Source: Brachynemurus nebulosus
Taxonomy: Eukaryota; Arthropoda; Insecta; Neuroptera; Myrmeleontidae
NCBI GenBank assembly: GCA_035578155.1
Contig: JAPWDM010000016.1
Location: 8,227,044-8,291,043, forward strand
DNA: 64,000 nt
Reading direction: 5' to 3'
The translations under genes were made by a program, and so were the position numbers. The notes below the pieces were generated by a model, which worked only from the letters and a program-made list of their open reading frames with translations, was not told the origin of the DNA and ran no database searches. This document shows, one piece after another, positions 1 through 9,929 of the stretch (positions are counted from its first letter, which is position 1; each line of letters opens with the position of its first letter).

Positions 1-184
1 AGAACTGAAATTATTCACACATCAAAATGACATCATGAACTAAAATGGCTATTGCTGTCGTACCAGCTGGAATATTTTTATTACATTTAAGTTCTAAACG
101 AACATCAACTGAGCCGCTTTTCAGTGACTCGTTTTGATGTGAGCAATCGATAAAAACTATCGGAGCTATAGTTTTAAAATTTTC

Positions 185-1120
185 TCAGCTTAAGAGCGGT
201 TCATTGGAACAATGAAAGTATGAAGATTGAAGGCGGGTATACATATTATAAAGTATTGCATACTGATTAATATCTTTAATATTCAAATCATCATAAGGGT
301 ACACTTGTGAATTTAGATAAACTTTGAAATTATTTAAATCACAATGATTAAACTTAGAAACATTTCTGTCCTTTTTCTGTAAAGCGAAAATGATATATCG
401 CGGTTTTTCTAGCTGTGCAGTTGCTTTTACAACCCAAGTGTTTTGTTGTGTAGTGGGTAATGCAGGTTGAATATAAGTTTCCCACTCTCTAAAACTAATC
501 TGTATAGGCTCAGCTTTTTCAATATACTTTAACAGTGATAATTTAATTTCATCTGAGCAGTTACATGTGGAACACGCCATTCGAGTTTATTTGTTTCAAA
601 TTTCAACGAATCCGATTCTGAAACAATTACATCATTGTCAGTTCGAGCACGAATAAGAATTAATTCATGTTTTGCGTTTAACATAATTTTTCGATAATCC
701 TCAGCGAATCCCAATAATTTTCTAAGCGGAATGTAAAAGTTAAAGTTGGCTTGTGGTAATGTTATTGTACAGTCATTATCAATCGACCAACCAGCATTTA
801 GTAATTGTTTACTCTCACCATCGTTTAACGGTAAATAATTTTTTAATGTCGATGCTAGACCAACATACCTAACACGCTCAAGTTGAACTCCATTTAATTC
901 ATATCTAATTTCATCGAATAGAAAGGCAATACAATTTATTAATGCTATATCTGGAACGGCATTTTCGTTATTTAAGATTTTCCCCTCAATGTATATAAAA
1001 CTTTCACTAGGTAAAATGTACAAGTCCTGGTTTTCAATCAATATTCTCACTTCATCATTATTCTTGAAGGATCACAAAAAGGGTGCATATGCATGATATT
1101 CAAACTTCGTAATGCTGTTT
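185..1120 (-). pseudogene. Major capsid protein-like (double jelly-roll) pseudogene
   Basis: Seen: two minus-strand frames, 1050-529 then 580-185, together cover a protein of roughly 300 residues. The first has the segment FYIPLRKLLGFAEDYRKI followed by KHELILIRARTDND; the second has LEKPRYIIFALQKKDRN and a C-terminal ILYNMY segment. Known: these motifs recur in the capsid-like protein of arthropod Polinton-type elements. Breaks: an in-frame TGA near 1,074 cuts the N-terminus (the family segment FEYHAYAPF lies upstream of it), and a frameshift near 565 separates the halves. The true start was not found; it should lie near 1,120 or upstream. Recognised from memory of the family, not from an alignment. 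Confidence 0.72.
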
Positions 1121-1145
1121 TCAATTTGTGCGCCACCAGGGATAT

Positions 1146-1337
1146 TTAACACGTCGCTCTATACCATTTTCTTTTAAATTTATGACCCAAAAATTCAAGA
1201 AATGCTAAATGCTCAGGTGAAATACGTTGTTGCTTATATGCTTTACGTTTAATGGTATTCAACTGAATGAGTTTAGGCTGCAAAAACCCTCTATTATATA
1301 GCCTAGCGGAGGGTTGCTCCAGATTGTAAATTAACAT
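1146..1337 (-). CDS. Small basic C-terminal virion-associated ORF (63 aa)
   Basis: Function unknown. The ORF is intact; its ATG overlaps the stop of the penton-like frame (ATGTTAA), as expected for co-transcribed virus genes. It is rich in Lys/Arg and ends with ISPEHLAFLEFLGHKFKRKW. The same ending, with changes, is found at 51,853-52,209 and in broken form at 48,753-49,110 in the second element, so the C-terminal block is conserved between copies and probably coded for a real product. It sits between capsid-like and penton-like genes on the same strand, which suggests a virion or assembly role, but that is inference. Confidence 0.6.
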   Translation of the reverse strand: MLIYNLEQPSARLYNRGFLQPKLIQLNTIKRKAYKQQRISPEHLAFLEFLGHKFKRKWYRATC

Positions 1338-1965
1338 GGTCTCAAATGCAAACGTACTGTGATTGTTTCACCGCAAAAGTCCACCAAATCACCGTCTTGA
1401 TCAACAATTTTCAGCGAAAGAGATGTTAACTCTTTAACCGTTACTGGTGAATAGCTTATATTTCTGGTACCTCAACTATTTTATACCCTGGCGCAACAAG
1501 AGGTGAAAATTCATGAAGCGTGTGAGCTAGCGTACCATTCGTATAAGCATTACTCGTAATATTAGATTCAATGCGTATTGCATTCACCTTCATGATACTG
1601 ACAGACTCATTAGATGAGTGAAGCTTGTTTGATTCCAATATCCGTTTAGTAAACCCTAAAAGTGAACCAATTGTATTAAGTTTAGTGAAATCAATAGCTT
1701 CATTGCTAATTATTTCGCATTTGAGTGTGTTATTATTAGCCCTTAAACGTATGTATGGTTTAGCATTTTCATTGTTATGTTATATTGCCATACTTGTTGT
1801 ACATAGTTTTGTTTATATATGTAGCTAAATCATCTATTTCAAAGGTGCCGATAGGAAATGATATTACATCGTTATCACCGTAATGTAATAAATTATTTTT
1901 AACAGTTACATTAGGAATTGAATTGTATACTTGAAAATCTAATAGAGCACACTCATATTGACTTC
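1331..1965 (-). pseudogene. Penton/minor-capsid-like protein, frameshifted
   Basis: Seen: minus-strand reading from about 1,965 runs through CALLDFQVYNSIPNVT and TFEIDDLATYIN, shifts frame near 1,770-1,783, continues with RANNNTLKCEIIS and GSLLGF, then HTLHEFSPLVAPGYKIVEVP, shifts again near 1,452-1,458, and ends with KELTSLSLKIVDQDG, VDFCGETITVRLHL and a stop at 1331. Known: this chain of motifs is a widespread arthropod protein that travels with Polinton capsid genes; a C-terminal strand pattern like this fits a jelly-roll minor capsid protein. The penton assignment is tentative. There is no clear own start; the upstream PLA2 frame runs into it. Confidence 0.62.
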
Positions 1966-2496
1966 TAATTTGAATTGCGGGAAAATACGTGGTGTTTTAA
2001 TTTTTTTACACCTAGCTGCAACTTTGGCCGCTTTAAGAGCAACCTTTACAGCATTATTAATTGATTCACTTTTTAATTTTTTAACAGTACCACGTACACT
2101 TTTTCGCACTTGATCGAGTGTAGCCTTTTTGTTCACACCCATACCAAGTTTTACTTTAGCTTTCGTTGCGTTTGTTACTGCCCGCGCAACAGCTTTTTCA
2201 CAAAATTTTGCGTCTGAAGATTTAACTCGATCCCAGGCTGCGTTTGCTAAAATTAAATCCGCCTTATGTCGATCAGAGAGATTTTTACTTTGTGAGTAAG
2301 CGATATCGTGTGCTCTCCAAGCTTCGTCTAATTTATTGATTCCCGGATCACCTCTTGCTAATCTTTCTTGTAATTTTGTACCCGGTCCACAATATTGATA
2401 GCCAGGTATGTGAAGTTCGAACGGTAATTTGTTAATTAATGAATTAACAAGTCCACGACCACTTCGTTGTTGTTGTTGCCGGTTGTAACGTAACAT
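1939..2496 (-). CDS. Parvovirus-type phospholipase A2 virion protein
   Basis: Intact 185-residue ORF. Residues 35-39 are YCGPG, the calcium-binding loop, and residues 63-64 are the His-Asp catalytic pair within AWRAHDIAYS, both as in the VP1 phospholipase A2 domain of parvoviruses. After residue 95 the protein is Lys/Arg-rich without further recognisable domain. Known: viral PLA2 domains help virions leave endosomes, and some insect adintovirus/Polinton elements carry one. The frame ends just inside the following penton-like gene; in related elements a longer tail follows PLA2, so a deletion may have fused the two. It is the best preserved gene of this element. A stray densovirus copy is less likely given the flanking Polinton genes. 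Confidence 0.82.
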   Translation of the reverse strand: MLRYNRQQQQRSGRGLVNSLINKLPFELHIPGYQYCGPGTKLQERLARGDPGINKLDEAWRAHDIAYSQSKNLSDRHKADLILANAAWDRVKSSDAKFCEKAVARAVTNATKAKVKLGMGVNKKATLDQVRKSVRGTVKKLKSESINNAVKVALKAAKVAARCKKIKTPRIFPQFKLEVNMSVLY

Positions 2497-2532
2497 TAGA
2501 ACTGAATGCTAATAATATTTGATTCGAGCTAT

Positions 2533-2847
2533 TTATAAATTCATGAAAAATTGAAAAGAATCAATTTCATGGACAGTTAATTTACAATTTCGATCACTTT
2601 CAATCAAATAAATTCTCTTTTCACAACAATTAGAAAATATAATACATAGGTGCATAATATCATCGTTTTCAATATGCTTAAAAGCTATTGGCAACAATGC
2701 TTCATCAGAATCGTTAAACCATTTAATTTCATTGTTGTCGGTGACTTGTGGATCACTGCAACAATTAAATTCATTCTTGACAAGTATACATTCAAGCCTA
2801 AGGTGCTCCAATCCACGCTGTAGTGATTCATGATGACTACTGCGCAT
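2533..2847 (-). CDS. Hypothetical 104-aa protein, divergent overlap with ATPase
   Basis: Not recognised. The ORF is intact, acidic to neutral, with many Cys, His and Asp residues and no signal peptide or membrane segment. Its start codon lies inside the first codons of the plus-strand ATPase (which starts at 2830), so the two genes diverge with an 18-bp overlap. It precedes PLA2 on the same strand with a gap of about 36 bases, consistent with one late-gene block on the minus strand. It could also be a chance frame, since I have no homology to offer. Confidence 0.4.
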   Translation of the reverse strand: MRSSHHESLQRGLEHLRLECILVKNEFNCCSDPQVTDNNEIKWFNDSDEALLPIAFKHIENDDIMHLCIIFSNCCEKRIYLIESDRNCKLTVHEIDSFQFFMNL

Positions 2848-3456
2848 AAGTATATACCGGATAGCATAAGATGTATAATCTCTGGTCCTTCAGGGTGTGG
2901 CAAGACTAGCATTTTATTAAATTTATTAGAACACCCGAATGGATTAAGTTTTGAAAATGTTTATCTGTATTCAAAAACACTCTGACAACCAAAGTATGAG
3001 TATCTGAATCGCGTTCTCAAACCAATAAGGGGTTTAGGATATTTTACTTTTTCGAATAATAATGATATTATAGCGCCAGAAGATGTAAAAAATAATTCAA
3101 TTTTTATATTTGACGAAGTTGCAACGGATAAACAAAATAATATTAGGACATATTTCAGTATGGGACGTCATAAAGATGTTTCAGTCTTCTATCTTTGTCA
3201 GACGTACAGTTTCAGACGAAAACAATTACTTAGGGATAATGCTCATTTAATAGTTTTATTTAAACAAGATTTAACTAATATCAAACATGTTTTCCAAGAA
3301 CATGTAGGTAGTGACATGTTATTCGATCAGTTCAAAGAAATTTGTAATTAATGTTGGCGTGAAAGGTTCAATTTTTTGGTTATAGATAAAGACAGTGAGT
3401 TGAATAGCGGAAGGTATCGTAACAATTTCGATATCTTTATTCAAATTAAAAACTGA
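2830..3456 (+). pseudogene. A32/HerA-FtsK type packaging ATPase with two in-frame stops
   Basis: Seen: reading from ATG 2830, a Walker A motif SGPSGCGKTS lies near residues 18-27 and a Walker B segment IFIFDEVA near residues 95-102; then a conserved stretch with SMGRHKDVSVFYLCQTY and a C-terminal FLVIDKDSELNSGRYR. Known: this layout matches the genome-packaging ATPase of Polintons and related viruses. Breaks: TGA at 2983-2985 (codon 52) and TAA at 3349-3351 (codon 174); the frame is otherwise kept to the final TGA at 3454-3456, so only point changes have occurred. About 208 codons, near the usual length. It is the only virion gene on the plus strand in this block. Confidence 0.85.
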
Positions 3457-3536
3457 TTTTTAAAAATCAATAACATATAAATTTTTTCTATGTGAAATAC
3501 CATTGTGTGTGACGTCGAACCGAAATAGACTAACTT

Positions 3537-3562
3537 ACTCATTTTTACTCATTTTGCTCCCA
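3537..3562. repeat. Vestige of the 21-bp unit used in the second element
   Basis: The stretch contains ACTCATTTTGCTCCC, one degenerate copy of the unit that forms the arrays at 49.1-49.6 and 51.5-51.8 kb. It lies about 130 bp before the unrelated 15-copy array of this element, suggesting that both elements share an ancestral array site. Confidence 0.5.
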
Positions 3563-3689
3563 TTACTCGTTACGATTAACTGAAATAAGTTCAGAAAACA
3601 AAATGAAAAGCTATATGTAAGTATCATTTACATAGTTCACTGCCAAGTGACCGCATACCTACTCATTACCAAGTGGCCCCATACCTACA

Positions 3690-4003
3690 GTGTGCGGTTG
3701 AACCGAAATAGTGTGCGGTTGAACCGAAATAGTGTGCGGTCGAACCGAAATTATGTGCGGTCGAACCGAAATAGTGTGCGGTCGAATCGAAATTATGTGC
3801 GGCCGAACCGAAATTATGTGCGGTTGAACCGAAATTATGTCCGGTCGAATCGAAATGGTGTGCAGTCGAACCGAAATAGTGTGCGGTCGAACCGAAATTA
3901 TGTGCGGTCGAACCGAAATAGTATGCGGTCGAACTGAAATAGGGTGCGGTCGAACCGAAATAGTGTGCGGTCGAACCGAAATAGTGTGCGGTCGAACCGA
4001 AAT
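3690..4003. repeat. 21-bp minisatellite, 15 copies
   Basis: The unit core is CGGTCGAACCGAAAT, with an internal dyad CGGT-N3-ACCG. Period is exactly 21 bp, copies differ mostly at one C/T position and at the A/T joining base. Because 21 is a multiple of three, most frames stay open and produce artificial repeat peptides (VRSNRNS and others). The array ends 35 bp before a TATA box. A role as stacked protein-binding sites is inferred; 21 bp is two helical turns. Confidence 0.9.
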
Positions 4004-4037
4004 CCCTGTTCGGTTCATCAGTTTGGTTCGGAAAAGC

Positions 4038-4044
4038 TATAAAA
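4038..4044 (+). promoter_or_regulatory. TATA box of the ORF at 4111
   Basis: TATAAAA lies 67-73 bases before the ATG at 4111 and just after the 21-bp array. An initiator-like TCACATT follows about 20 bases later. The matching position in the second element also has a TATA-like box beside its array. Confidence 0.55.
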
Positions 4045-4110
4045 TGGCTGTGTGCACATTCACATTACACATTTGCTAGTAAACTGTAATAGCAAAAGCA
4101 CGCACACACT

Positions 4111-4588
4111 ATGGATAACGAACAGGAGCTAAAACGAAAAATCATCAGTGCTACAAAATCTATACGCGCCAAATACCGTGCGTTGAAAGATAGTCAGTTT
4201 AAACGAGAGAAAAATTTACAACAATCATTTAAGCCCATAACGGAGCCACTTAAGGAACTAGTTACTGAAATAAGAAATGAACCAACAAAGAGTTTCTTGC
4301 TTAAAGATGAAAAACCTAAAATTAAAAAAGCATGTCTTTCAACCGATTCTGATGTCGATATAAAGTCACGTTTTCTTAGTAATGATGATAATGATGATAC
4401 TGAGATATTTCAGTCAACGCTTATGGACAAAGTAGTCAACCTACAACAAGTCAACCTACAGCAACAACTTATGTGATGGAACAAACTAGTCAACCTATAG
4501 CAAAACACTATGTTGGTGTACTAGCTGAAAATTATCTCACGTTAGCAACCACACGTAGAGTTAAAAGTACACTTGATCGCACCTATGG
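4111..4588 (+). pseudogene. Polinton-associated charged protein, truncated
   Basis: The first frame (4111-4476, 121 aa) begins with a Lys/Arg-rich helical stretch (KSIRAKYRALKDSQFKRE) and the segment SFKPITEPLKELV, then an acidic Asp-rich region. A frameshift near 4,473 leads to a second frame with VKSTLDRTYG, after which the sequence abruptly becomes a duplicated polymerase fragment (about 4,589). Known from memory: proteins with a KPITEPLK-like segment and a later LDRTYG-like segment accompany arthropod Polinton genes; their role is not established. The missing C-terminus and the junction show loss by rearrangement. It is weakly similar to the Zn-finger ORF at 51,417-50,980 around KRIATATEAIQTKFNSLKK. 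Confidence 0.55.
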
Positions 4589-5660
4589 ATGCCATTTCCA
4601 CTTGCGTACTAATTTAACGAGTAATGTCCCCATGCTAAAGTATCCGTTTCCCCCTCCACAATATATCGTTTCGTATCATACGGGCTGAGCGCCACCTTGT
4701 TCTGAGTTACACTATACACGTTATGTTTTTTCGATTGTATCAGGTTTTGTTGTCGATTTATGACTGTATTGTGTTTTAGATAGTCCACGTAATCGTTAAA
4801 AGTTACCGTTTTCTTAACCACAGAGTTCTTTACACCTTTCGCTTTCTTCGTGTGATCGTCGCCGTCCACTTGACAACTGTACATTTTTGACCTTAAACCC
4901 ACAAATTTTGTAAATATTTGTTCATTTAGCTCATCCTTCATTAACCCATCAAGTATTTTCTTATTGACTCTTGGCATGTTATATTGATTATCCGCGTTGT
5001 AATCTGACGTATCAAAGTATTGAATATCTTGTTGCATTATTTCGTAAATATCTGGGCATTTTATCTCGTAAATCAATGAATCGGTATCCGTGTAGAGTAA
5101 TTTGCTGTTGTTCCCAAACGTTGGCTGTATGTAGTTGTAATGAAAATCGTGAGATACATGTTTTCGAAATATCCAGAATTGCTTGCCCGACGTATATTGG
5201 TTTATTCATAAACACTTCCGTTTTCCGTAGTTCGACTGCAATAAGGTTCTCACCAAATATGGTGCGGCTGTGGAAATTCGGTTTCGCTATCATAACTTCC
5301 GCACCATATCGTCCATACCATTTCGTTAACAATTTCACAATCGAGTGTTTCCGAACATTTTCCATCGTTTTCCCGAAGACTGCGTTGTTGAGTAGCTTGT
5401 AGAGATTTTTCTCGAATTCGTTTTCCGCCATTTGTCTTAGAGCTGTATTCAAGTCGATGTAGGATTTAAGCCATGATGATTGATTAAACTGTAGCACTCT
5501 ATGTATTTTCTTTAATTTCATCCCGTGTTGTAGACATTGTTTCAGGTTCCGATAGTGTATCACATATTTCTGTTTGTTGTATAGCGTTGCCAGTAACATT
5601 TCCTGTTTAGTACCGGGTGCACACATTCTCTCTGGACATAATGGTAATTTTGTCAGAATT
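4589..5660 (-). pseudogene. DNA polymerase B, C-terminal fragment (second copy)
   Basis: This repeats about the last third of the polymerase whose fuller copy ends at 6,114. Seen on the minus strand: a motif B region [15 protein letters not shown], then [14 protein letters not shown], a frameshift near 5,150-5,165 that takes the YTDTDS-equivalent motif C out of frame, and a C-terminal part (5076-4609) with NMPRVNKKILDG and KVALSPYDTKRYIVEGE, ending AWGHYS. The ends match the other copy closely at 4,589 and 6,112, and near 5,652 and 7,150. No N-terminal exonuclease domain is present, so it cannot act alone. Confidence 0.85.
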
Positions 5661-6117
5661 CCTCCATTTTCACACCATTCTTGCACATTTCACAGCGTAT
5701 TTTCAAACCAGGTGGTCCATCAATATGATCTTGTTGCCATGGTCGATTATAATGTTCAAAACATGGTTCACATTCTTGAAACATGGCTCGATAATCGGAT
5801 GGTAACCAAATCCAGGCGCGTTGTATGATTTTTGCACCATAACTTTTCAGTACATTCAAACTGATCCACTTGTAGATTTAAAGGAATGCTTTCAAAGTCT
5901 GTTCGTTCAGCAGCATTGGTTCACGTTCGAACAATTCACCAACTAAAACATCCATTTTATCCCAGTCCATTGATTCCGGTTCAGACAATTTCAAATTTTG
6001 CATTTTTACAATAGCATCAATTGTTTTTTCGTAGGTATCAATCCGTTTACGCAGTTTATCCAGTTCACTTGAAAATATTTGTAGCCGTTTCTAGTAAGCC
6101 GATGATGACGATGTCAT
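5660..6117 (-). pseudogene. Coiled-coil/CxxC protein downstream of polymerase, broken
   Basis: The start ATG at 6117 overlaps the polymerase stop (ATGA), but an in-frame stop follows after eight codons and another near 5,882. Between them is a predicted coiled-coil-like stretch (SSELDKLRKRIDTYEKTIDAIVK written in two parts here: SSELDKLRKRID, TYEKTIDAIVK), then KLSEPESMDWDKM, and later WIWLPSDYRAMFQECEPC and [10 protein letters not shown]. The same protein, N-terminally trimmed but longer at the C-terminus, is at 49,659-50,195. Family and function not recognised; CxxC pairs suggest metal binding. The gene is cut at about 5,660 by the duplicated polymerase piece. Confidence 0.55.
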
Positions 6118-9100
6118 TTCCACTTGCGTACTAATTTAAAGAATGATAAAGTATCCGTTTCCCCCTCCACAATATGTCGTTTCGTATCGTACGGGCTGAG
6201 CGCCACCTTGTTCTGTGTCATACTATACACGTTATGTTTCCTCGATTGTATCAGGTTTTGTTGCCGGTTTATGATCGTATTGTATTTTCGACAGTCCACG
6301 TAATCGTTGAAAGTTATCGTTTTCTTAACCACAGAGCTCTTTGCACCTTTCGCTTTCTTCGTGTGATCCTCGCCGTCCACTTGATAACTATACATTTTTT
6401 ACCTCAAGCCCACAAACTTTGTAAAAATTCGTTCGTTTAGCTCGTCCTTCATTAACCCGGGTATTTTCTTATTTAGTCTAGGCATGTTATATTGATTATT
6501 TGCGTTGTAATCCGACGTATCAAAGTATTGAATATCACGTTTCATTATCTCGTAAACATCTGCGCACTTTATCTCCTAAATAAGCGAATCGGTATCTGTG
6601 TAGAGTAATTTGCTGTTGTCCCCGAACGTTGGCTGTATGTAGTTATAATGGAAGTTGTAGACACACGTTTTCGAAATATCCAGTATTGCTTGCCCGGCGT
6701 ATGTTGGTTTGTTCATAATCACTTCCGGTTTTCGTAGTTCGACCGCGATGAGATTCTCGTCAAATATGGTGCGGTTGTGGAAATTCGGTTTTGCTATCAT
6801 AACTTCCACACCATATCGTCCATACCATTCCGTTAACAATTACACAATCGAGTGTTTTCACACATTTTCCATCGTTTTCCCGAAGACCACGTTGTTGAGT
6901 AGTTTGTAGAGATTCTTCTCGAATTCGTTTCCCACCATTTGTCTTAAAGAGGTTCTTTTATCGATGTAGAATTTGAGCCAAGGTGATTGATCGAATTGTA
7001 GCACTCTATGAATTTTCACTAATTTCATCCCGTGTTGTAGACATTGTTTCAGGTTTCGATAGTGTATCACGTATTTCTGTTTGTTGTATAGCGTTGCTTG
7101 CAACATTTCCTGTTTTGTACCCGGTGCACACATTCTTTCTGGACATAATAGTAAATCGTTGTGTTTATCGTGCAGCTCTCTCGGGTATTCCAAATTCACT
7201 TCAAGTATGTGTGGTGAATCGTCGCTTATTTCTCGAACATCTATCCCGGTATTATCCATCCATTTGAAATTTCCCATTGGTAAGTATTGTGACATAGCCC
7301 ATCCGTGTAAGTTGTTCACGTCATAGTACATCAGGTATTTTGATTCCTCGTCCGGATCGTAGGTGTTCATATATTTATTGTTTGCTGTCGCGTATCGGTT
7401 ACTACACTGGCTCAATGCACCTCGAATACCACGTTCAATGAATAATAATTGATCCACATCGGATATCAGTTCTAATTCTACTTTTGTATATTTTAAGGCT
7501 GCATCCCACGTAAGTCCCGGCGGCGTGTAATAATGAGCTGGATCCAATCCGTGTGTTCGCATGCACGTATCCCGAAAATTCTCAAAAACATCCGCGAATA
7601 GTAGTATGTTCGTTTTTATATATAAACCTGAGTATTATCCAAGCGTTTTTATGTTGAATGTATCCCAAACTTTTTGTGCGTGTGTGTAGTCGTCCACGGT
7701 GTATCGTTGAATTGATTGTAGAATTTCTCCCGCGATGGTAAACATGTTTCTTCTAATTTATTCCAGCCTGATATGTAGTCGTACGGAAAAACACCTTCGT
7801 GCGGAAGTAATTTGTAGTCGGTATTCGGAAATTGCGATTTAACTATGTGGAACTCGTTGAGGTATGAAGATAATTTATCCAGACTTGATGCCATAAATCG
7901 GAAAGAGTCGATGAATCTGAATGTAATTTCGCTGCCGGCAACATGTTTAGTAAATGCTATGTATCGATCCTTGTTGACTGGTAGTAAGTCGACACGTCCC
8001 TCGAATGCTGTTGCTACATCCTTGATCACGAAGTGTGCATCATAACCAATCAAATTGTGGAATGCAACAGGAATCATATGGAAATCCTTATAATTCAAGT
8101 TGCATCCCTTGTGCGCAGGTCCGTTGTACTCGCCGGTGAAGTGGTTATGGTCACGAACAACAATATCCTCAGGTTTGAACGGTTTCTCGCAAATGTGGCA
8201 CCCAGTACTTCGTTGTTTAAGTTGTTGTTGTTCTTCTGGTGTTAGTTCGTTCATCGGTATAATGTTTTCAAATATTGGTTCTAAGATGTTTTCACGTAAC
8301 GGTGCTAGTTCTTCCGCGAACCATTTTTCGCAATTTGGTCCACGGTATGATCGATAGTAGCTTAGTTGACTGTTGTAGGAACAGTGAAAGTAGTAACCGA
8401 TACTGTATGCACGATGTTGTTGGTACGTTGTTGTATTCTTCTGATTTCCGTTATCCATCACAGGTTATAGGAATGATTCCACGTTGGCGTAAATTATAAA
8501 TGAAACACGTTTTTTGTTGCTGTAGCTCTTAAACGATATGTATCTGCTTTTCCCTTCTGGCATTATCACCCGACAGTTTTTTATGTTCACGCAGTCTTCC
8601 GTATGTTTGATCAGTTTATCTTCTGTACGAAAGTAATTCAGACATCGATCGCAGATGTATTTTTTTCAATTACGATTTGATAGTTGTGTTAATACGAATC
8701 TCGATAGATCCTTATTCCAACAGAAATGGTAGTGTAAATCTGGATCGTCGTCGTTGTCCTGTTCGTTGTCCTCATCCTCGTAATACTCGTTCTGGATCAT
8801 TAGTAGATTTATGTGGTGTTCTTTCTTCTCTCTAGTTAGCGCAGCAGGTACGGTTTCTAAAAGTCCATTTTGTTTTTTTAGCACAAACACGTTGACTGAT
8901 ATAGATGGGTTCTGTTTCTCAAATTTGCACACTTGTTGAATTGTCATTGGAAATTGTATCCCGTCTAAATTTAGCACCGTTGAGTAGTGTGGGTAAGAGC
9001 TGGTTCGAGCTGGATTTTTATTTGATGTTGCTGGATGAAGTGCTGATACCACTGCTCACGCGAAACAGGCGTCATCCTTGAAGTTTTCAATGTTGATACA

Positions 9101-9598
9101 TGCTTTTTTTTATTTCCTGCGGCAATTCGATGTAGCTTGATCCACGAAAAGGTGTATACTGTTTTGTTGATATTCACGGCTAAGTTGATTATGGAGGACA
9201 ATGCGCACCCGCTCCCCGACTCGGCAAATTCCCTAAGTTTTCTTAGAACTGGTTCCTGTACGTGTTCCACGAAGCATTGTTTTAGGTTTGTTCCACGATC
9301 TATTATGATATTCGGCGTACTGAAGTGTTTCATGTCGTATTTATCCTCATCGTCATCAGTTTTAACGAATAACCCGCAAAACGTTGTATTTACTTTAATC
9401 GTTAGATATTGTTTTAATATATTTTTTATTCGTCCGGTGAACATTGACCCGGCGTCTTCTAAAAAGTCCTTTGACTCTATGTGCGTTATGTTGGTAACCA
9501 CTCCCGTTCGTATCCGGCTCGCAATGCTGATTCACCGTCCACCCCTTGGATTCGGTCCGACTGTTTCCGTTGGTTTCGATTCATACCAGCACCTGAAA
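6114..9598 (-). pseudogene. Protein-primed family B DNA polymerase (fuller copy)
   Basis: Seen in order: N-terminal domain (9501-8971, then 9052-8666 after a frameshift near 9,045, with SSYPHYSTVLNLDGIQFP), a Cys/His finger YICDRCLNYF near 8,660, exonuclease I region YANVES near 8,480 followed by a stop, an endonuclease-VII-like treble clef CHICEKPF with RDHNHFTGEYNGPAHKGCN, palm motif A DVNNLHGWAM, motif [16 protein letters not shown], and motif C YTDTDS near 6,585. Known: this is the polymerase that replicates Polinton/adintovirus DNA from a protein primer. Breaks: frameshift near 7,690, TAA near 7,650, stops near 6,850 and 6,575, and others. The exonuclease motif reads Asn where the family has the catalytic Asp. 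Confidence 0.88.
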
Positions 9599-9673
9599 CA
9601 ATCAACATATCAAAATTATAAAAAAAAAATCATTAAAAAATTATAAAATTTATATTTGAAAAAAAAAACTTAC
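9596..9673 (-). other. Candidate intron near polymerase 5' end
   Basis: On the minus strand the exon ends CATG, followed by GTAAGT, and after about 75 bases a TTGTTTCAG acceptor precedes GTGCTGGTATGAA. The sites are good, but the downstream frame closes at a TGA about 20 codons later, so splicing is a suggestion only. Confidence 0.35.
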
Positions 9674-9890
9674 CATGTTTTTGTGGTGCCTTCATTCCGA
9701 TACGAAGCCCTTTCATTTTGCCCGCACATGACTCGAAGTATTTTCTTTGCCCCAAATCTTGCGCTGCACGAATGGCCTTGTTGATTAATCGTATGTTGGT
9801 ATTCGTATGTTTCATCCATTTTTCCAGTTCACCTGCATCCCGGGTATTCATTTCCAATAATGATAGCGCGTTTCGTACATTTTCCACCAT
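9674..9890 (-). pseudogene. Upstream exon or small ORF before polymerase
   Basis: About 72 codons from ATG 9890, helix-rich (LEKWMKHTNTNIRLINKAIRAAQDLG), ending at the candidate splice donor. It may be the first exon of the polymerase or a separate small gene; I do not recognise it. Confidence 0.35.
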
Positions 9891-9929
9891 TCTAGTTGTT
9901 ACGTCGTTTTATGAAGCCATTGTTGTATT

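Noticed and set aside
1939..2496. Independent densovirus insertion as source of PLA2
   Set aside because: It is flanked on both sides and in order by Polinton virion genes on the same strand, and no parvovirus NS1 or other VP sequence is seen.
3647..4079. Repeat proteins on both strands (VRSNRNS, ISVRPHT) as genes
   Set aside because: They are products of a 21-bp tandem repeat, which keeps frames open on both strands; no start context or homology.
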